Shown: positions 34,637-45,476 of the stretch, piece after piece | Layout of the letters: the number at the start of each line of letters is the position of its first letter | Numbering within the stretch: the first letter of the stretch is position 1 | Origin: Mucidula mucida | Taxonomy: Eukaryota > Basidiomycota > Agaricomycetes > Agaricales > Physalacriaceae | Assembly: GCA_015501055.1 (NCBI GenBank) | Contig: JADNYV010000162.1 | Coordinates: 20,034 to 84,033, forward strand | DNA length: 64,000 bases | Direction: 5' to 3' | Program-made: the position numbers and the translations under genes | Notes under the pieces: model-generated | Databases searched by the model: none | Told to the model about the DNA's origin: nothing | The model's input: the letters and a program-made list of their open reading frames with translations, nothing else

Positions 34637-37600
34637 TTACCCTAGAAGAATCATTTCTACATCGGCTTCTTCCGCCATTTCAACATCTTCTCGTGGCTGC
34701 GCTTCCTCGTCTTCTGACCCTTCTTCCTCTTCCTCGCGAAGTTCAATCCTCATCTGATGCAGCACTCGTGCTGGGATTCGTCCACCCTGCGAGAAGGTAC
34801 CAAGGGCTGCTGCTTCGCGCGCGACTTGACGATCACAAGCTTTGATCTCTTCAACTCTGTCTTCGGCGCCAATAGCTTCGTCTCCATCCTCTGCCACGGC
34901 GGCTAACACACGATGTACGGCGGGTGCATTCTCCGTATGCTCACGAAGACCTGCCTCAAACGCTTCTCTTGCCGCCGTCCTCTCAGCCTCTCCCCGCGTA
35001 TCTAGAACTGGGGTACACCCCGCCGTCCTGAGCTCGACTTTGAAATTCTTCATGTCCGGGTTGATGACGACGTTGACGCCTCTTTTCGCGGCCGCAATAT
35101 TGCCGGGTGCAATGCGAAATTTTGTCCGTTGATCATACGCTCTGAGCGTGTAGTTGTGCAGCTTGTCGGCTGTAAGGAGGGGGAACCACGCGATGGAATC
35201 GAAGACGCGGACTGCGACTATCCGAAAGTTTTCATACGCAGAGTTTTTCTGAAGCAGTGAACTCTTCCTCATCTCTCGAACACGAAGATGAGATTTGAGA
35301 GAGTTCCAGCCTTGATTGTACTTTGGTTCCTCGCCTTTAGATGGCGGGAACAGCAGATCCCGTACTCGGCGCCAATCCTCTGCTTTAGGAGGCGTCGTAT
35401 AGCCAAAAACGGAGAAGTATATACCCAGGTGCGAGTCGCGAAACGTATCCAGGGAGAGATCGTTTGATTGATCTTCGGATAGATTTTGATATGGAACACC
35501 ACTAGCCTTGACATTGATCGCTTTGTACGCCTGGGCAATGACCTCATACGCGAGGCCTCCTGCCGTGCTCTGATGTCCTTCATCATCTTGGGGGCCCTCT
35601 CCAATCATGGCCTCGGGTGGTAAGTCGTCACCGTGATCAAACAGCTCTTGACCGCCTTGCAAAGGTATGTTCGGACAGTCAGGGGGGAGAACCACGTCGC
35701 GCGGTGTTTGTGGCTTGACCGGTTTGTTTCGCCTGCGCTGGAGGTCCCCCGAGGTGTATTTTGCCGGATTATTCTGTGGTGTGAGAAGAGCGATGAGGCT
35801 TTCCTTTGACCTATTGTAAACCTTTTCAATCATCCCCCACTCTGCCCCAATTTCGGTGAATTGAAACCGCAGGTTGTTGCCATGGGAACTAGGAAAGACA
35901 ACGTTCGGCAGCCACATCGCTCCACGCGACATCAACGGGACCAGAACGGGACCAACTCGGTTGGATGACCCCATGGCATCCAGAGTGCCTCGAGATGGCG
36001 CTCTTCCTGTCCCATCAACTGAAATTCTTTAGACGGCAGGATTGTTGTCGTGAGTAGTCGATCCCACGACTTTTCCTGAGGTTGACTGTTCATAGCGTTG
36101 AAGACGTAGCTCGCGCCGGCGCCCAGAACAAGATTATCGATTGATGCGCGGGCTGAAAGCGGCAGAGAGCTGATATACCGACATAGCCAGGCTGCTGCAA
36201 ACATTTTGTTCACCCTATATTCCCTGTAATACGTCAGTGATACAGCCTGTAGCCCCCCGGGCTACACAGACGCACCTGCAACGCATTCAGCACAACCCTT
36301 TTGTATGTGGCAAAGAAAGATACGCACCATATTGTTTTGGAATGGTGAGTATCCACCAAGTCCATAAAGTGCACTGGTCTGAGCCGGCCAGTTCCCATTG
36401 GAAAAAGGATATTGGCCCTTCCTGGCCGTATGCGTGCTTCACATCTGAGCACGATTGATGTAGACGTCGTCAGATTTCCTGTGACGGCATTAATTACTGC
36501 ATGTAGGCTTGGCAAATGAGTATCGGGATGGAAACTCTTAAGAAGAAATTGTGGCTGGAAGTGATCTGTACGGCCCATGGTGTACGTCGCAAATTTATCG
36601 CAGGTGTAGACTTGGGCGTATTTGACGTTTGCCTGTCCGCAAGCCATTTCCGGAGAGTACCGAAAACCGCCGTAGATGGATGTTCCACCCCACGCATCGG
36701 GCTGCCAGGCCTCAGTCTCCCATTCATCCTGGTGCACCCTAAAAATGTAATGTAGATAGTCCCCTTGAGTACCTCTGAGCGGAACAGCACTGAAACCTTC
36801 AGGAAGCCATAACGAAACAGCTGCATCGAGCATGACGGCCACACCCGGCTCTTTGCGCACGCCTTCAAGAACCCTGTCCTCCATTGACTCCCACGCATCG
36901 TTGGCAAATGGTAACTCTTCATCCGGTGCTTCCTGCATCGTCGCATCTTTCAAGTCGCGCATCTGAACCAGAAAGAACGCAGAATTTGCCCAGACATGGT
37001 TCGAACGTAGATTATCCAGCAAAGACCTGCTGAAGTCTTTGATATACTCGGCTGCAACAACCTTTTTGGACTTCATCGTTCGTCCGCCTCCCTTGAAATG
37101 GCGAGCACGTGCCAGCTCATCCTCATAACGCGGGGCCCATGAAACGGCTAGGGGAGGACAATATGTTTGAATGGCCTGCGTCATCGCTTCGTAGACAGCA
37201 ACAATGACATCTGCGACTTCGGTCTCATCATCGAGGTTGGGGAACATGAGATACATGCGATGACGGCCATTGAGGCCACAGTTCGCAAACTCGACGCAGC
37301 GCATGGTTCCAGGATCAAGATAGGTAGGGGTGTCGTCATGAACCTCGTCAACTTCGGTATCACCTTCTGGACCGGCAGAATTCTGTCTTCGCTCTGGTGC
37401 AGGGGGCTGAAAAATACGCACGCGTTAATGGGATTTAAATGAGAAAATCCATTCAACGTACAAAGAATTTGACTCTGAAATAGAGTTTCCTCCAAAATCC
37501 TGACGGAACACGGGAAGACGAGCAATATCAAGGTCGTCTTCCCATGGTTGAACGTTCCCAATAACGATGGTGGAATCAATGTCGTACTTCAACGTCGCTC

Positions 37601-37847
37601 GAGCTAAGGCTGCACGATTGGTTGAGTCGTCACAGTCAAGGACCACTTTATCCCAGCGTCCGTTATTCTCTACAAGCCCACACAAAGCAAGCCGGATGAA
37701 AGCCTGGATGTCGGGGAGCGTTTGCCTCGTCCAGGGTGCACATAGTCCGCCACCATCTTCAACTTTGGCTCGAAGAAGTGCCATCGCGCGGTTAAACTCT
37801 CTCAGCGTCATAGAGACCTCGTCTCCCAGGGGAAGGAGAGCACTCAT
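34637..37847 (-). CDS. Large unrecognised multi-exon protein
   Basis: Four coding blocks follow on the minus strand: 37847 to about 37453 (MSALLPLGDEVSMTLREFNR...), about 37418-36310 (...TMRCVEFANCGLNGRHRMYL...), about 36215-35960 (NKMFAAAWLCRYISSLPLS...) and 35974-34637 (MGSSNRVGPVLVPLMSRGAM...). The product is about 1000 residues. The long blocks have no internal stops, so it is under or recently under selection. The end is strongly acidic (REEEEEGSEDEEAQPREDVE). The first intron is GTACGT or GTTGAA to TTTTTCAG. The second contains a TAGCCC palindrome (36250). Blocks 3 and 4 overlap in different frames, so either a frameshift or a separate gene start exists near 35970. I recognise no domain; a mobile-element accessory protein is one possibility. 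Confidence 0.5.
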
Positions 37848-39564
37848 AGTGAGAAATGGGGCATTCGAGTTCGCAGAGCAGCTTGTTATATAGCAGAACA
37901 GACGCGATCGAAGGGATCTGCACGGCTTCTCGACGGCATCCGCTGACGGCGTTAAGCAGATGAGAGACGAGAAGAGAAGAGGTGTAAGTCAATTGACCAC
38001 GTGATGGTTGAAGTGAGGCAGCGAGCTGGTCTAGCCCACCAGGCTACACAGTGGAGCTCCCAGCCGCGTTGCTGGAGCGGGAACACACTGGTGCTCTTGC
38101 GTCAGCAGGGTGCGTGGGCCGCGTAGCGCGTCGGGCTACGCAGAGGTCCTATACAGCACGTACATTGCAGAGAGCAACGAACGTCTCATCGCTTAGACGT
38201 AGCAAGGACTTACTTGACAATGGACAAGTAATCATCAGTCAAAGTTGGTATCAAAGGTTCTTTCAGGCATCAAGAAGATACAGACTCACTGACTGAGATG
38301 ACGCTTGAGGTCAATGAGATCGAAGACGTTGACGCTTTGCTGACTATAAACCGTGGATTAAAATTCCGAGAAAGCAGCCCTATCGGACGTGCACCTGAAA
38401 AGACACGACTGTGACGAAGACGTGGTGTGCGCGACGAGGACAATGTGATGGCAACGGCCCTCGAAATGAAGGGCAGTATTTAAGCGCTGGTTGAACACTT
38501 TATATCAATGAAAGAACTAATCCATACTCGAGCATCTGAAGCAAAGAAGAGGCGGCGAGAAGGAAGCGTTGAAGGTAAGTGCTAAATTGATGTGAGAGTC
38601 AAGAGTCAAAGTGCCCCCGACACTGAATTCAAGAAGGTTGAGGACCGAACACTACGGCGATTCAGTCAATATAATGAAGATTGTATGATAAAGGAGAAAG
38701 GATCATAATACCGTGAAAGCGTTAACGGACAAGCAAAGACTGTTTGTTGCGTTCAATCTGGCAGAGCGTGAACGGTGGGTAACGACGACGAAGGGGCCTC
38801 AGAATCGGTTAATCTGCGGGATAGAGGCGTGAAGGAAGCAGACGTGATACGGAGAACAGATTAACTTGGGCGCGATTTCCAGACGGTGGTGACGTAGCCT
38901 CCAAGATGGCGTACGCTGTCAATGTCCTCTGTGTAGCCCGTCGAGCTGCACTGAAGGACGTCGTCTCGCGGCAGCTTGGGAGGTCGGCGAGCAAGACTGA
39001 CTGAGGATACCGTCATAATACATGTATAAGCTCTGCGTAGTTGAAGACCAGCGCATCGTCGTTCCTATATCTAAGCTCCAGCACATCCTGCTTGAGAGGC
39101 ATCTTGAAGTGATCTCGGAGACGAACGGTCAAGATCGTAGGGGCTGGCTGGCGGGTACGTGGTCTCTGCGTAGCCCGGCGGGCTGCAAGGAGGAGGCACA
39201 CCCCAGCCTACTGCGACACTGATCAGCAAGGCAGGACACCCCTGGCGGAACGTAACTCGGGCGGAACGGCTGTGCCCGCCTGAAGTCCATATGGCGAGTT
39301 CAGACTGATACACTGATAAGGATGGTCAGCTGAAGGCTCGCCTCCAGCGACGTCGTACGACAGCCTTCTCGGGCACATGCGTAGCCCGTCGGGCTGGCAG
39401 GGCTGGGCTTCACTGCGGGAGCCATTTCACGGTTCTCTTAAGTCAGCATTGACTGTATGCAAATGAATTTTTTTTTTACTGTACGGGGCGCGATGTATTC
39501 TACAGGTCTAATAAAATGGTGTGTGCCTACACCAATGTCCACAAAACACTCGTTTGAACCGCCG
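37848..39564. other. Intergenic with five palindrome copies, no gene
   Basis: Only short frames are present; some are translations of the palindrome (repeated ARRATQR). Palindromes lie at 38032, 38124, 38934, 39171 and 39382. The region separates two minus-strand genes and contains the likely promoter of the 34.6-37.8 kb gene just right of 37847. Confidence 0.5.
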
Positions 39565-41426
39565 TCACTTCCGCTTCATCCCACGCTTCAAATACGTCGT
39601 CTTGTCTTTCTTCTTGGATCCACCGGATGTTGCTGCGAGGGGCATAGGCAGATTGTCTTCCTTTGGCAGCTCAGGAACCAACGACTTCGAACGCGCGCGC
39701 ATCATACGACGAGGAGGCGAGCCCATGACGTGGTCCCCGAGCTCTGGGACCCTGTCCTCGCGCTCGGGGTCAAGCGCCGGGGAGGCTGCTGTGAGGGCCG
39801 TCAACGGAGATAGTTGCAAGATCTCCTCCTCGTCAGGCAGTTCTTCTGGTTCGGAGGATCGGTTCTGGCGCCCGCCATCATACAAGTCAATCTCCATCCC
39901 CTGAGAGGTGGCATTCTGGTTCGACTTCGGCACTGGTGCGCTTGTGGCCGTCATCTCGACGTCGACGTCGAATGCATGATCTTCACCCGTGCTTGTCTGA
40001 CTCATGTCGTTGTCGTACGGCGTCTTTGGACTCGGAGCTGCGGCACGCAAGGCAGCCATGGCAAGACGATCTTCCAAATCCGGCGAGGGTCCATCAATCT
40101 CCTCGGGGTTGATAATCGGCGCAGTCTCAGGAATCTGGATGGGAGGAACGCTGGGCCGCTGGCCGCGAGCGACGTCCGAGACGGGCCGGGGAGGAGAAAC
40201 TGGACGCTGAGACAAGAGGGTTGACCCGCCTTGGGCGCCTAACATCGAGACGGAGCGAGCCGCAGATCCAACAATGCCCTGGGAAGGAGGTGGCGCGAAG
40301 AAATGCCCGAAAGGGACTGCAGGTGGGGGCACGGGACCCTGGAACATGGCGTTCGGCTCAGGATTAGCGTCAAACACGAACGGGGGTGCAGATCCAACAA
40401 TCCCCTGTGTAGGAGTTGGCGCGACGAAATGTCCTGAAGGGACTGTAGGAGGAAGGGGGGCCTCACGAGGAGGAGGAGCAGCTTCAGGGTCAACCCTGGA
40501 GGCTCTATTTCTCTCCTATAACCCACAACCTAAACACACCCCTCCCTCATCCCAAACAACCACCACCTGGCCCGCCGCCACCCCCGGCTCTGGCCTGTCA
40601 AAACATACCATTCTCATCACTATCAAAAGGTCTTTGTCAAAACATGCTCAACCTCAAAGAGAAGAGAAAACCTACATCACCACCGTACGCGGCACCTCTT
40701 CCTGCCGATGTCTTCTCTTCGCTGTACTACGAAAGAAGCCTTGCCCAACAAACGGTGCGCCCGCCCCATATCCACTGCCACTCGGAAACGCGGATCGAGT
40801 TTCGAAATAGGCGCGGGTTATTACTACGGAATTCGTCAGGTTCCTCCTTGACTGAGAGCAGAAAGAGTACATACACACCGGGTACAACATATATCATATT
40901 ACTCGCATCGTCCTTGTCCGATACATACATCTTCTGCGGTATACCCTGAACGCACGCGTTTTCTCCAACGCTAAACATCCATAATCCCTGGACGCGTTGC
41001 CAAGTGTCTTCACGCACAATGGGGCCAGGATTAGGCGGTATATACGACGCTGGAAAAAAACCATCATAAGCCATTGATTCCCAAAGACCTAGTGCGGAGC
41101 TACAGATGAAGTTGGAGAAGCGCATCTTCTCGTCGACAAAGCACAAGCCCATGTTTTCTGGTCCTTCGGCGTTGGGAAATTCGTACTCGCGCACAAGGTC
41201 CCGTACCTGCGCTTTCGTGTCGCCGAGTGGGAAGAGCGCGCGCGCGAGTACAGCCTCCGATATGGATGACAGGTAGTACGTCTGGTCCTGAATTGGGGCT
41301 GCAGCACGGAACAATAAAGGACGGGGCGGTGTTGATGATGTCCATGCCTTTCGAGCAATCTCCTGTGTTGCTTAGCCATTCGCTCCAGCCGTACAAAAGA
41401 AACAGAACTGACGCGTCGCAAACCAA
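39565..41426 (-). CDS. Unrecognised protein with disordered C-terminal half
   Basis: The minus strand opens with MVCDASVLFLLYGWSEWLSN (41426). It continues in the frame ...IQDQTYYLSSISEAVLARALFPLGD...GPENMGLCFVDEKMRFSNFIC... (41320 to about 40940), and further pieces follow to 40727. After a gap a 270-codon block (40377-39565) is rich in Pro, Ser, Asp and Glu and ends in a basic KKKDKTTYLKRGMKRK, a likely nuclear signal. Exon joins are uncertain. No known domain is seen. It shares strand, base composition and palindrome neighbourhood with the gene at 34.6-37.8 kb, so the two may belong to one unit. Confidence 0.45.
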
Positions 41427-41479
41427 GCCGTCTTGTCAGGCAGACAGTCCAACAATGCTCTGAATCTTATTTCACTGTG

Positions 41480-43036
41480 TCAAATCAAATCAACAGGTGG
41501 TGTTCCCTTTGCTGTGAATGTCAGTAGGCTATGATACACACGATGCGGGAAGCGCACTCTCGCCATGTCATGATCTGTAGGTGGTGTTCTATTTGCTGTG
41601 AATGTCAGTAGGCTATGATACACAAGATGCGGGACGCGCACTCTCGACATGTCAGGATCTGTAGGTGGTGTTCTATTTGTGAATGTCAGTAGGCTATGAT
41701 ATACACGAGGCGGGACGCGCACTCTCGACATGTCAGGATCTGTAGGTGGTGTTCTATTTGCTGTGAATGTCGGGAAGCGCACTCTCGCCATGTCATGATC
41801 TGTAGGTGGTGTTCTATTTGCTGTGAATGTCAGTAGGCTATGATACACAAGATGCGGGACGCGCACTCTCGACATGTCAGGATCTGTAGGTGGTGTTCTA
41901 TTTGTGAATGTCAGTAGGCTATGATATACATGATGCGGGACGCGCACTCTCGACATGTCATGATCTGTAGGTGGTGTTCTATTTGCTGTGAATGTCAGTA
42001 GGCTATGATATACACGATGCGGGACGCGCACTCTCGACATGTCAGGATCTGTAGGTGGTGTTCTATTTGTGAATGTCAGTAGGCTATGATATACACGAGG
42101 CGGGACGCGCACTCTCGACATGTCAGGATCTGCAGGTGGTGTTCTATTTGTGAATGTCAGTAGGCTATGATACACAAGATGCGGGACGCGCACTCTCGAC
42201 ATGTCAGGATCTGTAGGTGGTGTTCTATTTGTGAATGTCAGTAGGCTATGATATACACGAGGCGGGACGCGCACTCTCGACATGTCAGGATCTGTAGGTG
42301 GTGTTCTATTTGTGAATGTCAGTAGGCTATGATACACAAGATGCGGGACGCGCACTCTCGCCATGTCATGATCTGTAGGCGGTGTTCTATTTGCTGTGAA
42401 TGTCAGTAGGCTATGATATACACGAGGCGGGACGCGCACTCTCGACATGTCAGGATCTGTAGGTGGTGTTCTATTTGTGAATGTCAGTAGGCTATGATAT
42501 ACACGAGGCGGGACGCGCACTCTCGACATGTCAGGATCTGTAGGTGGTGGTGTTCTATTTGCTGTGAATGTCGGGAAGCGCACTCTCGACATGTCAGGAT
42601 CTGTAGGTGGTGTTCTATTTGTGAATGTCAGTAGGCTATGATCTACACGATGCGGGACGTGCACTCTCGACATGTCAGGATCTGTAGGTGGTGTTCTATT
42701 TGTGAATGTCAGTAGGCTATGATATACACGAGGCGGGACGCGCACTCTCGACATGTCAGGATCTGCAGGTGGTGTTCTATTTGTGAATGTCAGTAGGCTA
42801 TGATACACAAGATGCGGGACGCGCATATGTTGCGCTCGCTGAAGTGGCGAGGAGGGTTATATAGGGCAGACAGAGCTGCTAGGGCTTCAGCCCTTGAGAC
42901 CCTCAGTAGTGGAACAAACCCTGAGGGTTACTCTCGACATGTCAGGATCTGTAGGTGGTGTTCTATTTGTGAATGTCAGTAGGCTATGATATACACGAGG
43001 CGGGACGCGCACTCTCGACATGTCAGGATCTGTAGG
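41480..43036 (-). repeat. 81 bp minisatellite, 18 units, one open reading frame
   Basis: The unit (GGATCTGTAGGTGGTGTTCT ... GCACTCTCGACATGTCA, 81 bp) is repeated 17 times from 41507 to 42824 and once more at 42930-43036. Variants are 84 bp (an extra CTG in ATTTGCTGTGAATG) or shortened by 18-21 bp. All lengths are multiples of three. On the minus strand this keeps a 448-codon frame open, repeating RVRVPPRVYHSLLTFTNRTPP and PTDPDMS. The upstream frame (43258-42887) is in the same phase. So the array may once have been the C-terminal repeat domain of an R2-encoded protein, or the openness may simply follow from unit amplification. Confidence 0.85.
42825..42929. mobile_element. 105 bp hairpin-rich insertion in the minisatellite
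   Basis: A unit is interrupted exactly between GCGGGACGCGC and ACTCTCGACATG by 105 bp of unrelated sequence. It contains AGGGCTTCAGCCCT (6 bp stem) and ACCCTCAG...CTGAGGGT (8 bp stem). The length is a multiple of three, but it carries a stop in the minus-strand frame and cuts the otherwise continuous 43258-41480 frame. It is too small to code and may be a foldback or MITE-like insertion. A target duplication is not evident beyond one base. Confidence 0.6.
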
Positions 43037-43990
43037 TGACGGAGTACCTAAGCGTGAGTAGTCTTGAGGATCGATACTGAAAGTAGTTAGCGATTGATAA
43101 CAATAAAGGGAACGGGAGACGTACTCGATATCGAGAAGCATAGCGAGAAGTACGGCGACCCCGTACTGAGAGACGTGGTCGGCGAGGCCGATCCTAAAGG
43201 CATCGATGCCTTGATGAGACGAAGGAACTAGAGACAAGTCTGAGTCAACATCGGTCAAGGTCGGTTCAATGAAAAGATCAACATACCTTCAAGAAAGCAA
43301 CGAGAATGTCGACATCGTTAAAGTAAGTCAATCTAGGATCGACGTCAATGGAGATCAGTGAGAAGAAGGCGTCACTAACCGAGGGTAACGAAAAGTCTTC
43401 GAGGATAGTCAACGAACATGAAGGTAGGCCTAAAGAAGGGTAAGTCAACCAACCAACATGTGTGCAGAAAGGTTCAACATACCGTAACTTGAGAGCGCCG
43501 TCTCACCCGCCAACGCTGACGAGCGCCGCCCGAGTCCAAGTTCCATCAAGTCGGATCCGGACCTGTTGGCGAGGTCAAGTCGAATATGTTGACGGGGTCG
43601 TCCCGCGCTACGATTCGATCCCATAGATGGCGGCGAGAGCCATCAAACAGTCGAATCCCGACGTCCCGACATCCTGTGGAACGATGAGCACAAGTTCAAC
43701 ATGACGGTAGGAAGACACTTACGCGGCGGACACGATGCTGAGGCTAGCGATCCCAATGACGGCGGCAAGACGGCGTTGACATTGCGGTCATAGTAGGAGA
43801 GAGGCTCAACGTGGGGGAAGGGAAGAAAGAAAGTGGGAGATCCCAAGTTGTCCAAAGCAGATCCAGATCTGCCTGTTTTGACGCGATCTTGGCTGCGCTC
43901 CATTGGGATGTTGGTAACGTTGATGTGAGAGTAGATTCCGGGTGTGAATAGACGCGCACAAGTGCAGAGAGAGGAGGTATACATTGAAAT
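43037..43990 (-). repeat. Repeat R2, copy 1
   Basis: Colinear with 47185-47880. Shared landmarks are CTGAAAGTAGTTAG, GAGAAGCATAGCGA, AAAAGATCAACATACCTTC, GTCCCGC...GATCCCATAGAWGGCGGC, AAGTTCAACATGAYGGTAGGAAG, GGGGGAAGGGAAGAAAGAAAGTGGG and CAGATCCAGATCTGCC. ACATACCTTC/ACTTAC-type sites at regular distances are minus-strand donors, so R2 also derives from a spliced gene. Its minus-strand start MTDVDSDLSLVPSSHQGIDAF leads straight into the minisatellite frame. Function unknown. Confidence 0.65.
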
Positions 43991-44079
43991 AATAAAACAG
44001 CCTCAGTGTGGTCGAAGTCAAAAGTTCAAGTCAGTCCAATCACGCGGATCTTGACATCTTACCACGACCTTCGACATGC

Positions 44080-45476
44080 AATTCTGAGCCTCTACTACGA
44101 CGACAACATCAAGACATTTAGCGCTGACATCAGATACAATGGAAGACTTACGACACGTATGTAGAACACACGCGATCCTTCCGGAATTAGTCGGATTGTT
44201 CAAGGTACCATACAGAACGTCGTTCGGCTCACTGTGGATTAGGGTTTCAAGAACTTGCATGTTGACGGCTCTCAGCCCCGGTTACTGCTGTAACCAGTGA
44301 GCCTCGTGTAATTGGTAAGTGCGGATCCTTCCTCGCATGTAGTTTATTGACTTCGCTCGGTGGTCATAGGGTGGGATTCCGCATAGTCCTCTGGTGCTCG
44401 GAGGAGGCGGTATCGATGTTGGGGATGTGGGCGGCAATCGTAACGCCCCTCTCCAACGTAGTAGTACATGTGAGTTTTTAATTCAAGTTCATTTTCATGA
44501 AGATTTAGTTCATTCACGCAGCCTCATCCTCGCGGTACAACTATGTATCTACAATGTCTTCGAATCTACTGTATCTACGTCTTCTACAGCGCGCTTAAGG
44601 CGTGAACATCTCAACCCGCATGGCCCGAAGCCTCAACCGAACTCGTCGAACGCGCAAGGCGCGCCGTTCTCATATCTCTGGCGGCAACTGAAGAGCTCAA
44701 GAAGTTTACGTTCCATCTAATTTCATTGTCAGGAAAGAGTGAGATCCGAATGGACGAAACGTATGTACATCAAGTTCAATGTAACGGGCGCTAATTTCTC
44801 TTCACAGCGCGCTGCCGACCCCGAAGCGAACGCGTTCCACGCTGTTGAAGCTCCTCCCGCAAATCTCCCTTGCTGGAACCCGAGTCAGTCCCGTCGTCCT
44901 CGCGAAACATGGAAACTCGCCATTTTCAACATGTCGTCAAGAATAGTCTGCGGATCCACTTGGGTAAGTGCCGGCGAGCACGACGACGACGTGGAGGAGG
45001 CCAGACGTCGCAGGCCAGACTCCTTGGCGATGACGGAGAGAAGATATTTTCCTAAATGGGATGTTGAACCTGGAAAATGCGACTAGAACGGTGACGTACC
45101 GTTCCTTCCTCGTCCAAAGCTGTACCGCGGAGCTGAACCAGGAAAAGATCCAATCACCATCGAGTTCCGAATCAGGCGAACTTATGGGTCGAGTTCGCGT
45201 GTGGCGCCATTCTCGCTTGCCGACTTGTACTTCATCCTCGAGGTCAAGTACCGAGCCACTGTCCTTTCCTGAGGATTCGGACTTGTCCATGGAAGCCCTG
45301 GTTCCGTCGTTAGGCTACTAATAAACAAGGAGTATAAACAGAAAAAGGAGTATAAACAGCGAGTACGTACCTCTTCTTTTTTTCGCGGATTTCTGGCTCA
45401 GGGACCTTGAGCAGATCTGGATCTACATCGTGATACGCTATTCGCATCCTTTTCGCTTCTGCCTGACAATATCCAG
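44080..45476 (+). repeat. Repeat R1, copy 2 (most complete)
   Basis: Matches copy 1 from GATACAATGGAAGAC through the hairpin, GATGTTGGGGATGTGGGCGG, ELVERARRAVL.SLAATEELKK, TGANFSSQRAADPEANAF...LPCWNP. It extends further with YRSFLVQSCTAEL, GTGTGGCGCC and the 3' block GTTAGGCTACTAATAAACAAGG...CAGATCTGGATCTACATCGTG. The 3' block recurs at 49755-49910 and, inverted, at 63040-63160. Stops interrupt all frames. The copy ends abruptly at about 45476 against the glycogen debranching fragment. Confidence 0.75.

Larger units (their letters stand above)
30884..39396. repeat. Dispersed 15 bp palindrome TAGCCCGNCGGGCTA, 14 copies
   Basis: Copies start at 30884, 30978, 31067, 31156, 34170, 34264, 34373, 34467, 36250, 38032, 38124, 38934, 39171 and 39382. 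Arms are TAGCCCG and CGGGCTA around one variable base. Deviations are mostly A/G or C/T (TAGCCCGTCGAGCTA, TAGCCCACCAGGCTA), and the last three copies end in CTG instead of CTA. Eight lie inside the inverted-repeat arms; six are single, including one (36250) inside an apparent intron. Flanks are usually G before and C after. No other part of the window showed them on reading. Confidence 0.8.

Noticed and set aside
30884..39396. rho-independent terminators from the GC-rich palindromes
   Set aside because: No T run follows them and the genome is eukaryotic.
41480..42826. 448-codon frame as a secure protein-coding gene
   Set aside because: It is a tandem repeat, lacks a convincing start or non-repeat domain, and its upstream link is broken by an insertion with a stop. 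Kept as a repeat and a question.
41480..43036. CRISPR-like array
   Set aside because: Units are contiguous 81 bp repeats without unique spacers, in a fungal nuclear genome.
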